Assembly: GCA_025558075.1 (NCBI GenBank)
Contig: JAHLKF010000030.1
Coordinates: 62,001-126,000 of the forward strand
Length of the DNA: 64,000 nt
Direction: 5' to 3'
From: Gaertneriomyces semiglobifer
Taxonomy: Eukaryota > Chytridiomycota > Chytridiomycetes > Spizellomycetales > Spizellomycetaceae
Part shown: in pieces, positions 1 through 12,500 of the stretch
Layout of the letters: each line of letters begins with the position of its first letter
How positions within the stretch are numbered: position 1 is the stretch's first letter
Notes under the pieces: generated by a model
Told to the model about the DNA's origin: nothing
What the model saw: only the letters and a program-made list of their open reading frames with translations
Database searches by the model: none
Translations under genes and position numbers: made by a program

Positions 1-30
1 ACGTTTCTCAAAAGCTGAAGAACAATTAAA

Positions 31-1855
31 TTACTTCGTTTTCACATTCAATGGCACCGTCTCGATAGCCTTAACATTTCGCCGTTTGGATGCCTCAATG
101 ATTGCTCTGTTAAGAAAGCTCATTCAGCATGGTCACCACTCCCGCGAAACGGAACGACTCACGTACCTCTTATGTTTTAGTTTCCTCTCATCATATGACG
201 ACACTGTTTTGATGTTATCTCGTTTAACAGGCTTTTGTTTCAAGTTCTTCTTCTCATTCTTGCTCGGATTTTTCAGTTGTAACATCCACTCCGGCACCTC
301 GCAACCAGAGTCTCGCATCACGTTCACCACAGTCTTCAGATATGGCGCATCTTCCTTGGTGAAAAACGTGATGGCTTCTCCTGCTCGTCCGGCACGTCCG
401 GTCCGCCCAATACGGTGAACGTAGCTCGCGACACTCTGAGGGAAATCATAGTTGATAACCAGTTTCACTCCCTTGAAATCAATACCACGGGCCATTAATT
501 CCGTTGCTATAAGGACCCAGACTTTCCCTTGCCGAAAGCTCTGTACTATGTTATCACGCTGTGCTTTGGTTCGCTCAGAGTGAATGACATCCACATTGAT
601 GCCGTCGTACACGAGTTCCTTAAAAAGCTCCTTCGCACGGTCAATCGACTGCAGGAAAATCAATACGGGGGGTTTCAGGCCCCCTTCTTGCACCAGCTGG
701 CGGATTGCGATCAGTTTCCCTTCTTCTTGGCCAACATACAACAGTTTCTGGTTTATGGTCTCCGTGGCAGCATTCCTGCAAGCGCAATGTAAGGGGCACG
801 CTACGGTATAAGCAATTTAGCCGTTCCACTTACTTCTGGCCGATTACCACACGGATTGGATCCGTCATGAAGGTTTTAGCCAACTGTTCAACTCCAGACG
901 GTATGGTAGCACTGAATAGTGATTTATGTAAGACCGTCGACGAGCATGCTGCGAATATCTCGTCCATTTGTTCTAAGAACCCCAATTCCAAGAGCTTGTC
1001 CGCCTCATCAAGAATAAGGTGTCGCACAGTGTTCAGCTTCAAAGATTGATGTTGTATCGCGTGCACCAGTCGCAACGGAGTACTTATCAAAATATCGAAA
1101 TTCTTGAAAGTGGCCACCGCACTATCATTTCCAGCATGGGAGTTGGCAACTTTCGTCAAGACGCAAATTCGAAAGGGCTTGCCATGACTCAGTTTTTTCA
1201 TCTCACGATGTATCTGCGTCGCAAGTTCTCTCGTGGGGCAGATTATGACAGCGCGAACACCCTCCTTGGCAGGCCACTTCAAATCATGCAATATGGGAAG
1301 GATATAAGCCAGAGTCTTTCCGGAACCGGTAGGAGCACATGCCATCAGTTCTCGACCGTGTAGCATGATAGGTATTGACTGCATTTGAATCGGGGTAGGT
1401 ACCGTGTATCCAGAGTCGTCCAAGTTTCTTTGCAAAAAAGATTTTATCTGAAATCTGCCCACCAGTTCATGAAAGCTCTGCAATGGATGCGGTACGTCTG
1501 TTCCATAGACTTTGATGTGATGTTCCTTTCTGTAAGCGTTTGCGGTGGTTTCATTATCAAACGGAATGAATGTAGGCTTGGAATCTGTCGGGTTGCTTGC
1601 ATCTCCATCGTGAATTTTCCTTCTCTTAGCAGTTCTACCATTTGTGCCATCCGCTTCCTTCGAAATGTCAGGCGCTGGTTGGTTCGCGCTGAAGAAGTCC
1701 AACTCTGGAGCAAGGGTAGTAGTCACAGTGGCCGTGTCGGATATTGAAACGCTGGTGTCATCGTGTGAGGAAGCTTTGAACAGTTCATGGTCCTGACGGA
1801 AACGTTTTCTATCAAACTTTGCGCCCGCTCCTAACACCCTGAACAAATCCATCAA
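31..1855 (-). CDS. ROK1: DEAD-box RNA helicase ROK1/DDX52
   Basis: An ATP-dependent RNA helicase of the Rok1/DDX52 family, known for nucleolar 18S rRNA processing and release of snR30 from pre-ribosomes. Three exons join in frame (1855-834, 775-167, 106-31; 568 aa). The N-terminus ([15 protein letters not shown]) is the family signature. The Q-motif region is followed by APTGSGKT (motif I), LDEADK (motif II, DEAD) and SAT (motif III). Exon 2 carries the helicase C half with [10 protein letters not shown] (motif VI). The last exon encodes a short basic tail. Both introns have GT-AG ends, and each removes an in-frame stop. It is divergent from the gene starting at 2117, with about 260 bp between the two start codons. 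The DDX52/Rok1 assignment over other DEAD-box families rests mainly on the N-terminus and is strong. Confidence 0.93.
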
Positions 1856-2116
1856 TACGACCGATTCCGTTCCGATATCAAAATCGATTCTTCAATTCCC
1901 TGGGGCCGCCGATTCCGCCTCTGTTTTACTATCGGGCTGAATGGGTGCTCCTTGCGAATAAGGCCGTCTGCTACCTCGTCGATTTTACTAGTGGCATAAA
2001 AAAAATTGAAAGGATTGTCTCAACAAAAACAAAATCAAGGCGCGTTCAGCAACTCGGAACGACGTTTCGCTCACATTGAATGCCATTTGGAAGCAGCGTA
2101 GTGGATTGACGGACCG

Positions 2117-2969
2117 ATGTCGACGCTACCGAGTAACAAGGAGGCATGGGTGGCTGCTCTGCTGTCGTATCAAACGGTGCTGGTTGCGTTATGCGATTCA
2201 AAAGGCCCGGAAAAGGGCCTGAAGCTTAAGGAGCTCGACCATTGGATGTGGAATGATCTTCGAAATGATTTGCTAACGAAGAAGTACATGACGCACGATC
2301 AGCTAACGAAGTTAATGACATGGAAACTTAGTGTGAGTTCGCCCTGTAGTTATCACCGTGGTCAGTCTTGATGAAAAGTGTAAGCATGCTTTATAGCGAG
2401 GTAGTTTCCGACCGAGCTTGCTATCGCAGGTGTCGTCTAACCCGGTTCAGCTTGTCGAAACCGTCTCTCGAGCAGCCTTCGAACTGCTAGCCCAATCCAC
2501 TACACTAGCCGCTCTCAAAGAGTTGACCAAACTCAAAGGAGTTGGTCCGGCAACCGCATCTGCAATACTCTCGGCATTCGACGAGAGTGTACCCTTCATG
2601 TCTGACGAATCACTCTGTCTTATCTACAGCAAACATAAGATACCCTATACAGCCAAAGCGTACGAGGCCTTGCTGACGCATCTACGAGGGTTATCCGAGG
2701 GGCTGAACAAGGAAACCGATACTGAAACAGAACAATGGACACCCGGGAGCTGCGAGCGTGCAGTATGGGCGTTAAACGTTGCGAAACGCCTTGGGTTGGG
2801 GTCGCTCACTACTCTCAATGAAAGTCCGAACTCTGCTGCTGCTGCACCCAAGGCCACGCAGCATCACCTAGATAATAAGCGACAGAGAGAATCTGGCCCT
2901 GCCGAAAGCGCGGATGAATCCAATCCACCCAAGCGTGTCAGGACCAGGGCAAGCTTTGAGCGACGGTGA
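2117..2969 (+). CDS. uncharacterised conserved protein with helix-hairpin-helix motif
   Basis: Two exons (2117-2332 and 2397-2969) give 262 aa. I do not recognise a named function. The N-terminal half is helical and W-rich, and the exon junction restores WKLS-RGSFRPSLLSQ. This type of WKL..RGKFRP stretch is, from memory, shared with unannotated eukaryotic proteins. Around residues 105-120 lies LTKLKGVGPATASAIL, a helix-hairpin-helix motif like those that let DNA glycosylases and nucleases grip DNA. No glycosylase catalytic lysine/aspartate arrangement is evident downstream. The C-terminal 50 residues are polar and basic and look disordered. DNA binding is therefore an inference. The start is the first ATG after the divergent promoter shared with ROK1. 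Confidence 0.75.
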
Positions 2970-3138
2970 TTCCATTGTTATCATAAAGTTGTAATAACCA
3001 CTGCAAGTGATGGTTGTTTGTCCTTATCGTTTCGCGCGCTGGTCCCAAATTCGAAAAGTCCTACCCAACCTAAGCGCAAGCAAGGTAGAAACGAAACTTG
3101 TATAGAGAACCTTTTTAATACAATCTTTATTTTTGGAA

Positions 3139-4899
3139 ATGAGCGGTTTCAAGGTCAAAGCATCAAAAGCGTCGTTGCGCACCAGCAACCCGATTAGGGC
3201 CATTGGTAAGACTTTCCTAGAAGCGTGCACCAACCCGATGTCAACTCTCAACTGAAAAACCCATAGTGGACAACCTTAAGGTGAATCCCGATGCTACGAA
3301 AGAGTTTATTTCTCTCGCCCTCGGTATGAGAATAGTATATGCAGAGCGTTGAGTGCTGCAGGCTCGCTAATTTCCACGGCGGTCTTGTCAGGCGACCCTA
3401 CCGTCTTCGGCAACTTCACAGCTAGCGATGAGACAGTGGCAGCTGTCAAGAAAGAACTAGAAACTTACAAAGCCAATGGTTATATTCCGGCGACTGGTAC
3501 TGTTGCTGCCCGCAAAGCCATCGCTGATGCATACACCCGTCCGGAAGCGCCTCTGACTGCCAACGATGTGATCATCGCCAGCGGGTATTTATCCCGCTAT
3601 GCTTGCTGCCGACTTTGACATATGTGCTAATGGTATGCTTAACAGGTGTAGCGGTGCCCTAGTCTTGTGTATTGAGGCTCTGGCGGATGAAGGGCAGAAC
3701 ATCTTACTTCCGCAACCTGGGTTTCCGCTCTACGAGACCATTGCGACAGCTCGTGGTACGTTTACTTGACTTTGTGGCATTCAAACGGGACGATAGCATT
3801 GAAGAAGCATTGTAGGAGTTGATTGTCGCTTTTACGACCTTGATGTATGTGACGCTATGATGAGACCTTGAACCACTTGCTTTGCTGACTCCTGCTTGTC
3901 ATCATCACAGCCTTCTCGGTCTTGGGAGATGGATTTGACGAAAATGGAGAGTCTCATTGATGACAAGACCGCTTTCATACTTATCAACAATCCCAGTAAC
4001 CCTTGCGGGTCTGTATACTCTCGGCAACACCTCCAAAAGTTTCTTCAGGGTAGGCTTATCGGCAGTTGTTCAACCCAACCTCCCTTCAGCTGATAAACAC
4101 TTACTCTCCTAGTGGCCGAGAGGCACAAGTTACCCGTGATCGCTGAGTATGTGTTGCGTACCTCACAGGTTATTTGTGGAGCTAACGCCCCTGTGCAGCG
4201 AAATCTATGCCGATATGACGTTTACCGGATCAGAGTTTGTTCCTTTAGCGACTCTCACATCTTCAGTACCGATTCTCACTACCGGCGGGTTGGCGAAAAA
4301 GCATCTTACTCCTGGATGGCGTGTCGGGTGGATTCTCATTCATGACCAAAATGGTGCATTCGACGAGGTAGCTATCACCTTACGTATTTGATTATTACGC
4401 GCTTTTGGACTCATCTCACGTTACTTAGGTTCGCATTGGATTGTCCAACCTCACCACCCTCATTCTTGGGGCGAACTCGCTGATCCAAGCTGCAATTCCT
4501 AGTATCCTCGCCTCACCAAAAAGTCACTTCGAGAAAACCATGGCACAGCTCGAACGCAATGCGCACGTCAGTGCGGAACTACTGACTGGCATTCCTGGCA
4601 TTCGGCCCGTCGTGCCGCAAGGAGCGATGTACCTCATGCTGGAAATTAATCCCGCAGAGTTCAAAGACATTGTCGATGACATAGAGTTTGCTCAGAAGCT
4701 CGTTGACGAAGAGTCTGTGCTCTGCCTTCCTGGAAAGGTGAGTCTTTGATGGTTTGATACGATTTGCTTTGTACTTACATCCAAGTAGTGCTTCCGGTGC
4801 CCCCGCCCGTTCGTGCGCATTGTTTTCACGCCTCCGGTTGACAAGCTAGAGATTGCCTATGCGCGAATCAGAGACTTCTGTGCTAGACATCATGTGTAA
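3139..4899 (+). CDS. tyrosine aminotransferase (PLP-dependent, class I)
   Basis: A pyridoxal-phosphate aminotransferase of the tyrosine aminotransferase type, which converts tyrosine and related aromatic amino acids to 2-oxo acids in aromatic catabolism. Ten exons join in consistent phase (3139-3205, 3267-3323, 3392-3584, 3646-3755, 3816-3844, 3911-4049, 4113-4146, 4199-4367, 4429-4737, 4789-4899), giving 405 aa, the usual family length. Visible landmarks are NPIRAI near the N-terminus, [30 protein letters not shown] with the cofactor-contacting Asn, ADEIYAD with the cofactor-facing Asp, and [16 protein letters not shown], whose first Lys should form the Schiff base. Exons 5 and 7 are only 29 and 34 nt. 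Substrate range (tyrosine versus other aromatic or alanine-type acceptors) cannot be fixed from sequence. Confidence 0.9.
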
Positions 4900-5052
4900 G
4901 ATTGACAAGCAGTTTTGCAGACATAGATTGATAGACAGATAGATCAATAGCTATTGGTAACCGTAGCATCCTGATATTCAAGTTGTTATTCTCAATTTTG
5001 TCGTTCCCAAGTGTGTCCCAGTCTGAGCAAATACATGTATGTCGATCGATCT

Positions 5053-6104
5053 CTACTTCAAGTCCGCCATGAAGTGCCACGTACAATTAAGGAATAATGC
5101 CTCGTCTTTTAAGCGATGAATTCCAATTGTACCGGGTGTGTACTCATGCGCCCAGCCTTTGCCTGAGGCAGGGTCATCATAAAGCTCATTGTCTTCTGCT
5201 TCCCAATTCTTTATCTTCTTGCCATGATGTAGCCAATTAGCAAACACCGAATCCTCCTGGCCAACAGTATGCTCGGCCGGATACGGGTCATTTCCTATCC
5301 ACCGGACGATATCCCACGAAACCGCATATCCCATTCCAGCCATGAAACCTGTCTTTTGTGGCTCACGTCCGAAGTATGTGCCCTGTCTTGGTAAAGCATT
5401 CAACCGCTTTTCCAAATTGGGAAGATGCCACCACACGTCGTCGTCTCCTTTCATCACAAAATCATAGCGGTCGTCTCCAAATGTGTCAGCGACATACTTG
5501 AAGTAATGATAGGTTTTGCCACCATTCATGTTTTCTTCGCACGGCAAGAGCATGATGTCTTTATATTGTTGAGACTCCATGGCGACCAATATTCTTTCCG
5601 CTGTGTCTGTCGGTTGACAAAATACGAAGAAGAAATCCATGGATGACGGCTTTAGCCGCAGATAGGTTGTGCGTATGAGGGCTCTGCGTTGCAGTTTTGA
5701 CGGTATCGTGAAAAGCCCTAGCAGCAAGGTTTTCTTTTTTACAAGCTGCTTCATCATCGAGAAATGTGAGACCGGCGATCTCTTCAAAAGGACAAAGAAA
5801 AAAAAAACAAATGTACCGTTTCACTTCCAGGTGCATGTTCAGCGGGCGCGGAGGCAAGCTTCGTCGCCATGTTTTCCACCTGCGAGCGTAAACCCAGGAC
5901 TTCTGCCGTCAGTTTACTCAATGTTTGGGTAAGCTTCTCTTCACTTTCAATTTGATGAGCAAGAGAATTGTCGAGTGATGGAAGGCTAGCATCTCCGGGT
6001 CGACAATGACGGTTGACGCTAACGAACAAAAGCATGGCGGAAAAAATGACCAGCGCCCATATCAGCGGCGGCTTCGTAAGAAACGCACCTAAACGCATCG
6101 CCAA
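5053..6104 (-). CDS. GT31-type beta-1,3-galactosyltransferase-like, Golgi type II membrane protein
   Basis: Two exons (6104-5817, 5781-5053) joined by a 35-nt pyrimidine-rich intron give 338 aa. Residues 13-31 form a single hydrophobic segment (PPLIWALVIFSAMLLFVSV) after a short basic cytoplasmic tail, the type II topology of Golgi glycosyltransferases. A predicted coiled-coil stem follows at about residues 50-85. The catalytic half shows the DxD motif as KGDDDVWW, expected to hold the metal and the UDP-sugar, and GQEDSVFANWL, the GT31 ED-V region. The likely role is adding beta-1,3-linked galactose or N-acetylhexosamine to a glycoprotein or glycolipid; the acceptor is unknown. It is divergent from dymeclin, another Golgi protein, with 227 bp between starts. 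Confidence 0.82.
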
Positions 6105-6331
6105 GTTCTTTCAGTGCGCGGCGACCACACGATCATCCGAAGCTGTGATGGCCTGTCGGTGTTCTGTTATGCTTGTTTGTCAACCGAGGCGCGAACTTGC
6201 AGCGCAGCGCTGTTACAACGGCTTATCGATGAAGAAGCTTCACGTCCGCCGTGTTAACAGGCCGACGACGGAAACCGAGGCACCACCACTAGTAGGTTTC
6301 GCGGGGGGAAGACGGAAGAGGAGAACGCAAG

Positions 6332-9300
6332 ATGGTCGCTCAGAGTGGGCAGGAAGAACAACAAGATCTCGACCTTGCCGATATTACGCATCCTATCTCG
6401 CGCCATCCGCGTCCGCGCATGTTCAGTTACCCGAAGCCAGACAATACTGGGGATCTGACGGACCGGAATACTACACAGCATGTGCGCAGAATATCATCGG
6501 AGAAATCCATATCCACGCCGCCCGGCGAGGTCATTAAGAAAGGTTTAACTGACCACAAGGTTACCAAAGATCTTTCAAATGAGACATCCGCGGACCCTAG
6601 CAGCCACGCCCCCCAAGATATGTCCACCATACACACGACCCACAAGTCACCGGATGCGCCTTTAAGCAACCCCACGGTCCCGCAATCATCACCTCGACGT
6701 TCGATGTCATACGCTGTACGTTCGCCGGCTGAAAACAAGTACATGTCTCCCCGAATGCGTAGTGCACTGCACAAGTTCGCGTCCGCAGAACAGTTACTTA
6801 TCCAGGACTCTGTTACCTGGTTAGACATCCTGGGTGGGGACAGAATTTCGCAACCTCAAGACAGGTGGGATTGCGGTAATGGTCTACCGAATGACTCAAA
6901 ACTGACCAGTGGCTCTCATAGCCAGGAGGCGTTCGACCTGGAAATGCTGAGCCTGCAAATTGGTGAAAGCGTTGGTAGGTATTTCCTTGGTTACTGCTTT
7001 GATATTTCGATGAAGCATCACCCATCTATGTTTGTATGGGCTACGTCCAGTAAGGCATAACAAGAATACCGCCAACTTCAACACCCTCGTTCTATATCTG
7101 TTAAGTCACATGCGGGCGATGCGACTGATTGCATACGATGGGTAAGCCCGTGTTTACTATATTATCTTATCAAACACTTTTGTAAAGAACATCCCATATT
7201 GGAACATTCAGCACCTGGCCGGCCGAAGCCTACAATGCACTTATGATTGTCCGTCTGTGCGTCAAGCACTTCGTTGATAACCTGACCGCCGTTGAAATTC
7301 ATGAACAGTTTGAACGTTCGTAGCTCATTTTAGGAACCTCGGATTTTGCAGAATGTAACGCGCCGGTGGTTAAAGGCGATCGTACAGTCAGACCGCGAAA
7401 TGTTCAGATCACGCCTATTATTACTGAGCCAACAGCGATGGCGGTTGACACACTCGTGGCACAAGGTGATATCATCTGCCGTTGGAGTGGCATATGTGAT
7501 TCTAACTGTCCATGAAGATAGAAGATTTCGCGCCCAACAGTTGTTGGAAGAACTGCTTCAAACCCTCATTTACGCCGACGCTGGGTAACTTCAAACTGGT
7601 GGCCGTGCTTCGTTGCGGCAGGTCCTAACATTTTGTCGTTGAAGCTCTCAACCGAATCATGATTTCTACTTGGAGGCTCTCAATACCTTCTTAGTGTTAC
7701 TCGGGACACAGTTGAATCAACCTTTGTCAACAGCCGCAGATGGTTCATATTTTTTAGAGATTCTGCTCGAGCGTCTGAGGTACGGCGTCGTGAACCATAA
7801 CACGAAAGATCAATTTGACACCACTTTTCTCACAGTCATTTCGCTGGAGGGGCCATGCAACGACTGCTGATGAACTTTGTCCATCGACCGCCAACTCCAA
7901 CCCCAGCGGGCGGTATGATCAATTGCGTATGGATCTAATATTTACGTTCACTTAGCTAATCGCCTTCTAGGAGGGATGCTTTATAGCGCATACTCTTATT
8001 TGTTTTCAGCCCGACGACAAGAAGGGTTAACGGCATCACCAATTGCTGACCGAAGTGCGCTCCTTTTTCTGCTACTCTGCATGCAGACGCCAACGCACTT
8101 ACCGAACGAGTATCGAAATGTGTTGAAGCGCTTTTTAGATAGCAATGGTACGGGAGGTTACCGTGATAATTTTCCCACTCATCTGATGCATAAGTTAGTG
8201 GCGGAATCTGGGGAAGAGGTGGTTGATGATGAACAAGGTGTCAACGTTTCTTTCCGACATGTGCACCAGACGCTCTGCGGGTAAGAAAGGCAGGTACCAA
8301 GCACGCGCCTGCTGTGGTCTTATTATTGCACCTTAGCACCATTGCCGTAGAGGAAGCTACTGTGATTATGTACTGCCTTATTGTGCATAATCGTCGCTTC
8401 CGGACGTATGTACTGTCTCGGACGGATCCAGAAAGCCTAGTAAGTCTAGCAGTGCATCTCAATGTCAGGTAGTAACATTATCTCACGGCGGAATATGTAT
8501 AGATGATACCCCTTCTGCACCAGATATACGATCTCACTGAACGCAAAGAGGGCTACCCGCAACTTTACGTCCTACTAATTATATTGGTAATCATATCTGA
8601 AGACGACTTATTCAATGACACATTGCAGAGAATTGTGAGTCTCAACCGCTATCGCCGCCGAAGTATTTTGAGCGCTTAACCATCGTTAGAACGTCCCCTA
8701 CCAAGCGTGGTATACTGAACGCGTCGTGAAGTCAACTTCGGTCGGGGGATTGGTGATGCTGGTACTTATCAAGACAATCCAAGCTAATCTTGCGACTATA
8801 AAGGTAAGCGCAACTGTCGACGTTCCCAAACGGCTATGGATGGCTGAATTCTTTAAAGGACGCGTATGTCCACGCACTTTGTATTGCCGTACTCTCTAAC
8901 ATGGCCCGCAACATCGTCTCAATATCTGCGATGGTTGCACAGCGAGTGCTCAGGTAATCTTTGACATGCGAGTTGCATGTAGTGGCACATTCTCCTGACA
9001 ATCGCTCTTGCAGCTTCTTTGACCTAGTTGCAAGGCGTTTCGCAAGACTGTGCGGCCAACTTCCGCACGAGGACTCTGATGATAACTTGAATGCAACAAG
9101 CGTACGTGCCTCTTAGCGGGTAAGCGCAGCTTTAGTTGTTGTTGACTCTTTCCCAGTTCGAAGTCACAGATACCGAGCTGGATACATGCATTTACTACGA
9201 CTTGGTTGCTTTGCTGCTTGAGCTCATAAACGCCATTCTGACGCATACACTTAAGCAAAACCCAGAGCTTGTGTACGCGCTTCTCCACAAGAGAGAGGCC

Positions 9301-9906
9301 TTCGGGCAACTAGCCGATGTTCCACGCTTCTCAAGCATTGTTGCCAATATTGACTTGGTATGTCATGACAATGCAAAAGCCAGGCGCATCGGAACGGATA
9401 CCTGAACGTTTGGCATCCGTCATCAGGTGATAGGATATTTTCACGAAAAACTCGAGGAGGCGAATCTCAAGACGCCATCGGCTGCGGACGTTGCTGGCGT
9501 CATTGATCGCGCGGCTAAAACCTGGAACCTGTCTAAATTAAAGGTACGGCGCAACCCTGCTATACCTGGTAGGAGGGGCGTTGACCTGACGATCCACCAA
9601 ACAGACGCTTTCAATCTTGAAGTTTCAATACGAAGAAGACGAGGAGAGCGTGAACTTCTTTATCCCTTACGTCTGGAATATTGGTGAGAAGTTTCAGACT
9701 GGCCCATCAGGTTCGAAACCTCGTTAACTAACGCCTCATTCAGTGCATAAGTCTGGTGCCGTTTACTGGGATTCTGCGAGAATCTCAAGCGGATTCGTAA
9801 GTAATCCACAAACGACGCGCACACGTTTAGAGTGGTTTATTGTTGTATGCAGGAAAACAACTACCCGGCACCGCTGGGACCACACCGCTCGAAGGCCGAG
9901 GCATGA
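6332..9906 (+). CDS. DYM: dymeclin (Golgi-associated protein) with N-terminal extension
   Basis: Homologue of dymeclin, a peripheral Golgi protein needed for Golgi organisation and trafficking in animals. Seventeen exons keep frame throughout (6332-6974, 7051-7141, 7212-7319, 7522-7584, 7645-7779, 7836-7912, 7971-8280, 8337-8439, 8503-8634, 8690-8803, 8859-8953, 9014-9101, 9157-9357, 9427-9543, 9623-9683, 9744-9796, 9853-9906), 814 aa. Diagnostic stretches are RHNKNTANFNTLV, LLEELLQTLI, RTYVLSRTDPES, IISEDDLFN, NPELVYALLHKRE and the C-terminal NFFIPYVW. The first 160 or so residues are Ser/Pro/Thr-rich and absent from animal dymeclins, whose start corresponds to about WLDILGGDRIS. Most introns are 52-78 nt; the third is 202 nt and its boundaries are the least certain. 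The gene ends 45 bp from the convergent 2H phosphoesterase. Confidence 0.9.
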
Positions 9907-9951
9907 TCAACGCGCTCGAACATATCTTTGTTCGCGGACGCATGCATTCGA

Positions 9952-10848
9952 CTAAAATGGCAGCGATGCCAGGCACTTGTAGTACCCGTCGGGATCTTTC
10001 TCCAGCATTGACGATAGATGGACCCTGGTCACCACCGTCGAACCCCAATCATGCCCATAATATGGCGCAAAAACACTCTCTGGAATGCCGGAGGAGAAAC
10101 TGTCTTTGCGTCGGGGAGGCGTCCTGATTTTCTTCAATCGAGCGTTAGGGATGCGTGCAAGGAATGAAAGAAATGATTGGATCATTGTATGATATCGTTA
10201 CCATTAATGTGCAATGCGGGACAAAGGTCTTCCTGTTTCCCACCACTGCAATACCACTTGAAGTGAATTTTTCTATTAGACGCACAGCCAGCTTCCCCAC
10301 TTGCTTGAAATCTTCCGTGACGCTTGGCTTGGCAAACACTACCCGCCCATTATCAAAGTTGTCCACTCCGGTGAATGCCAGGGCTGGTGGTCCATTCGGA
10401 AAATGTTCTTGGACAATGTTCGCTGATTCCAGTAACGTTTGAATAGCCAGATCTGTTGGTGTTGGTGATGAGTTGAAAGTCGAATAGTCTTTTTCAGAAT
10501 TAAGCGAAGGGGGCAGATAGAGTGTCATCAAAGTTATATGCATCTGGAATCCAGTCCGTTCGTTAGTGGAAGAATAGACATCAAATTTATAAACACCAAA
10601 CTCACGCTCACAGGCGGAATCAAATATCTGGCATGGTCCGGCTCTCGCTGTTTCACGTCGTTGTAGAACAACCGGAAGTTCGACTGGATACTTTCTCCAT
10701 CCAGCCGCAGTGACAAGAAATGATTCGGACGAATCTTACATCCGCTCCCCTTACCCTTCGGCGCCTGTGAGGGTTTTGAACGACTGGTAGTGCTTCTCAC
10801 TGTTTGCCGAGTGACCGACGTGCTCATTGAACCAGGTAATGCTGACAT
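9952..10848 (-). CDS. AKAP7-like 2H phosphoesterase
   Basis: Three exons (10848-10612, 10543-10202, 10131-9952) give 252 aa. It matches the central domain of animal AKAP7, a 2H phosphoesterase fold related to 2'-5' RNA ligases. PNHFLSLRL opens the domain. The two H-x-T catalytic signatures are MHITLMTL and PHCTLM. GVDNFDNGRVVFAK lies between them, and HLSSMLEKDPDGYYKC closes the domain as in AKAP7. In animals this domain can hydrolyse 2'-5' oligoadenylate, and the family is often near RNA metabolism. The AKAP C-terminal kinase-anchoring helix is not evident. The N-terminal 35 residues are basic and Ser/Thr-rich. Both introns have GT-AG ends with exact phase; the second removes a stop-containing stretch between PHCTLM and the C-terminal exon. 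Confidence 0.87.
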
Positions 10849-10997
10849 TGGCCGATCACTTCAGCTTTACTGTTGCCATGAGTTCTCATTAACAGACCGA
10901 GCGCGTCGAGCTTGCTACAACATCATCGTTCATTTCAAAAAAAAAAAATAATGTACAGGAATTGAAACTAATATCTAAGGATAATCGTGGCAGATGT

Positions 10998-12351
<1,354 letters not shown>

Positions 12352-12500
12352 TGCTATCCTTTGATGGGCTAAACAACTTGGGATGCAGAGTGGATCTTGG
12401 CCAAAAGCGCCGGCCTTTTATATCCCGGCGCTGTTTTCGACAAGAAAAACTATAGCGGCACAGTCACAGCAGAGGCACGGGTGTATTATGTCAGCAACTA

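Noticed and set aside
7330..7500. Possible extra dymeclin exons in the 202-nt intron
   Set aside because: Every tested acceptor/donor pair gives a stop or breaks phase with RFRAQQLLEELL, so it is kept as an intron with noted doubt.
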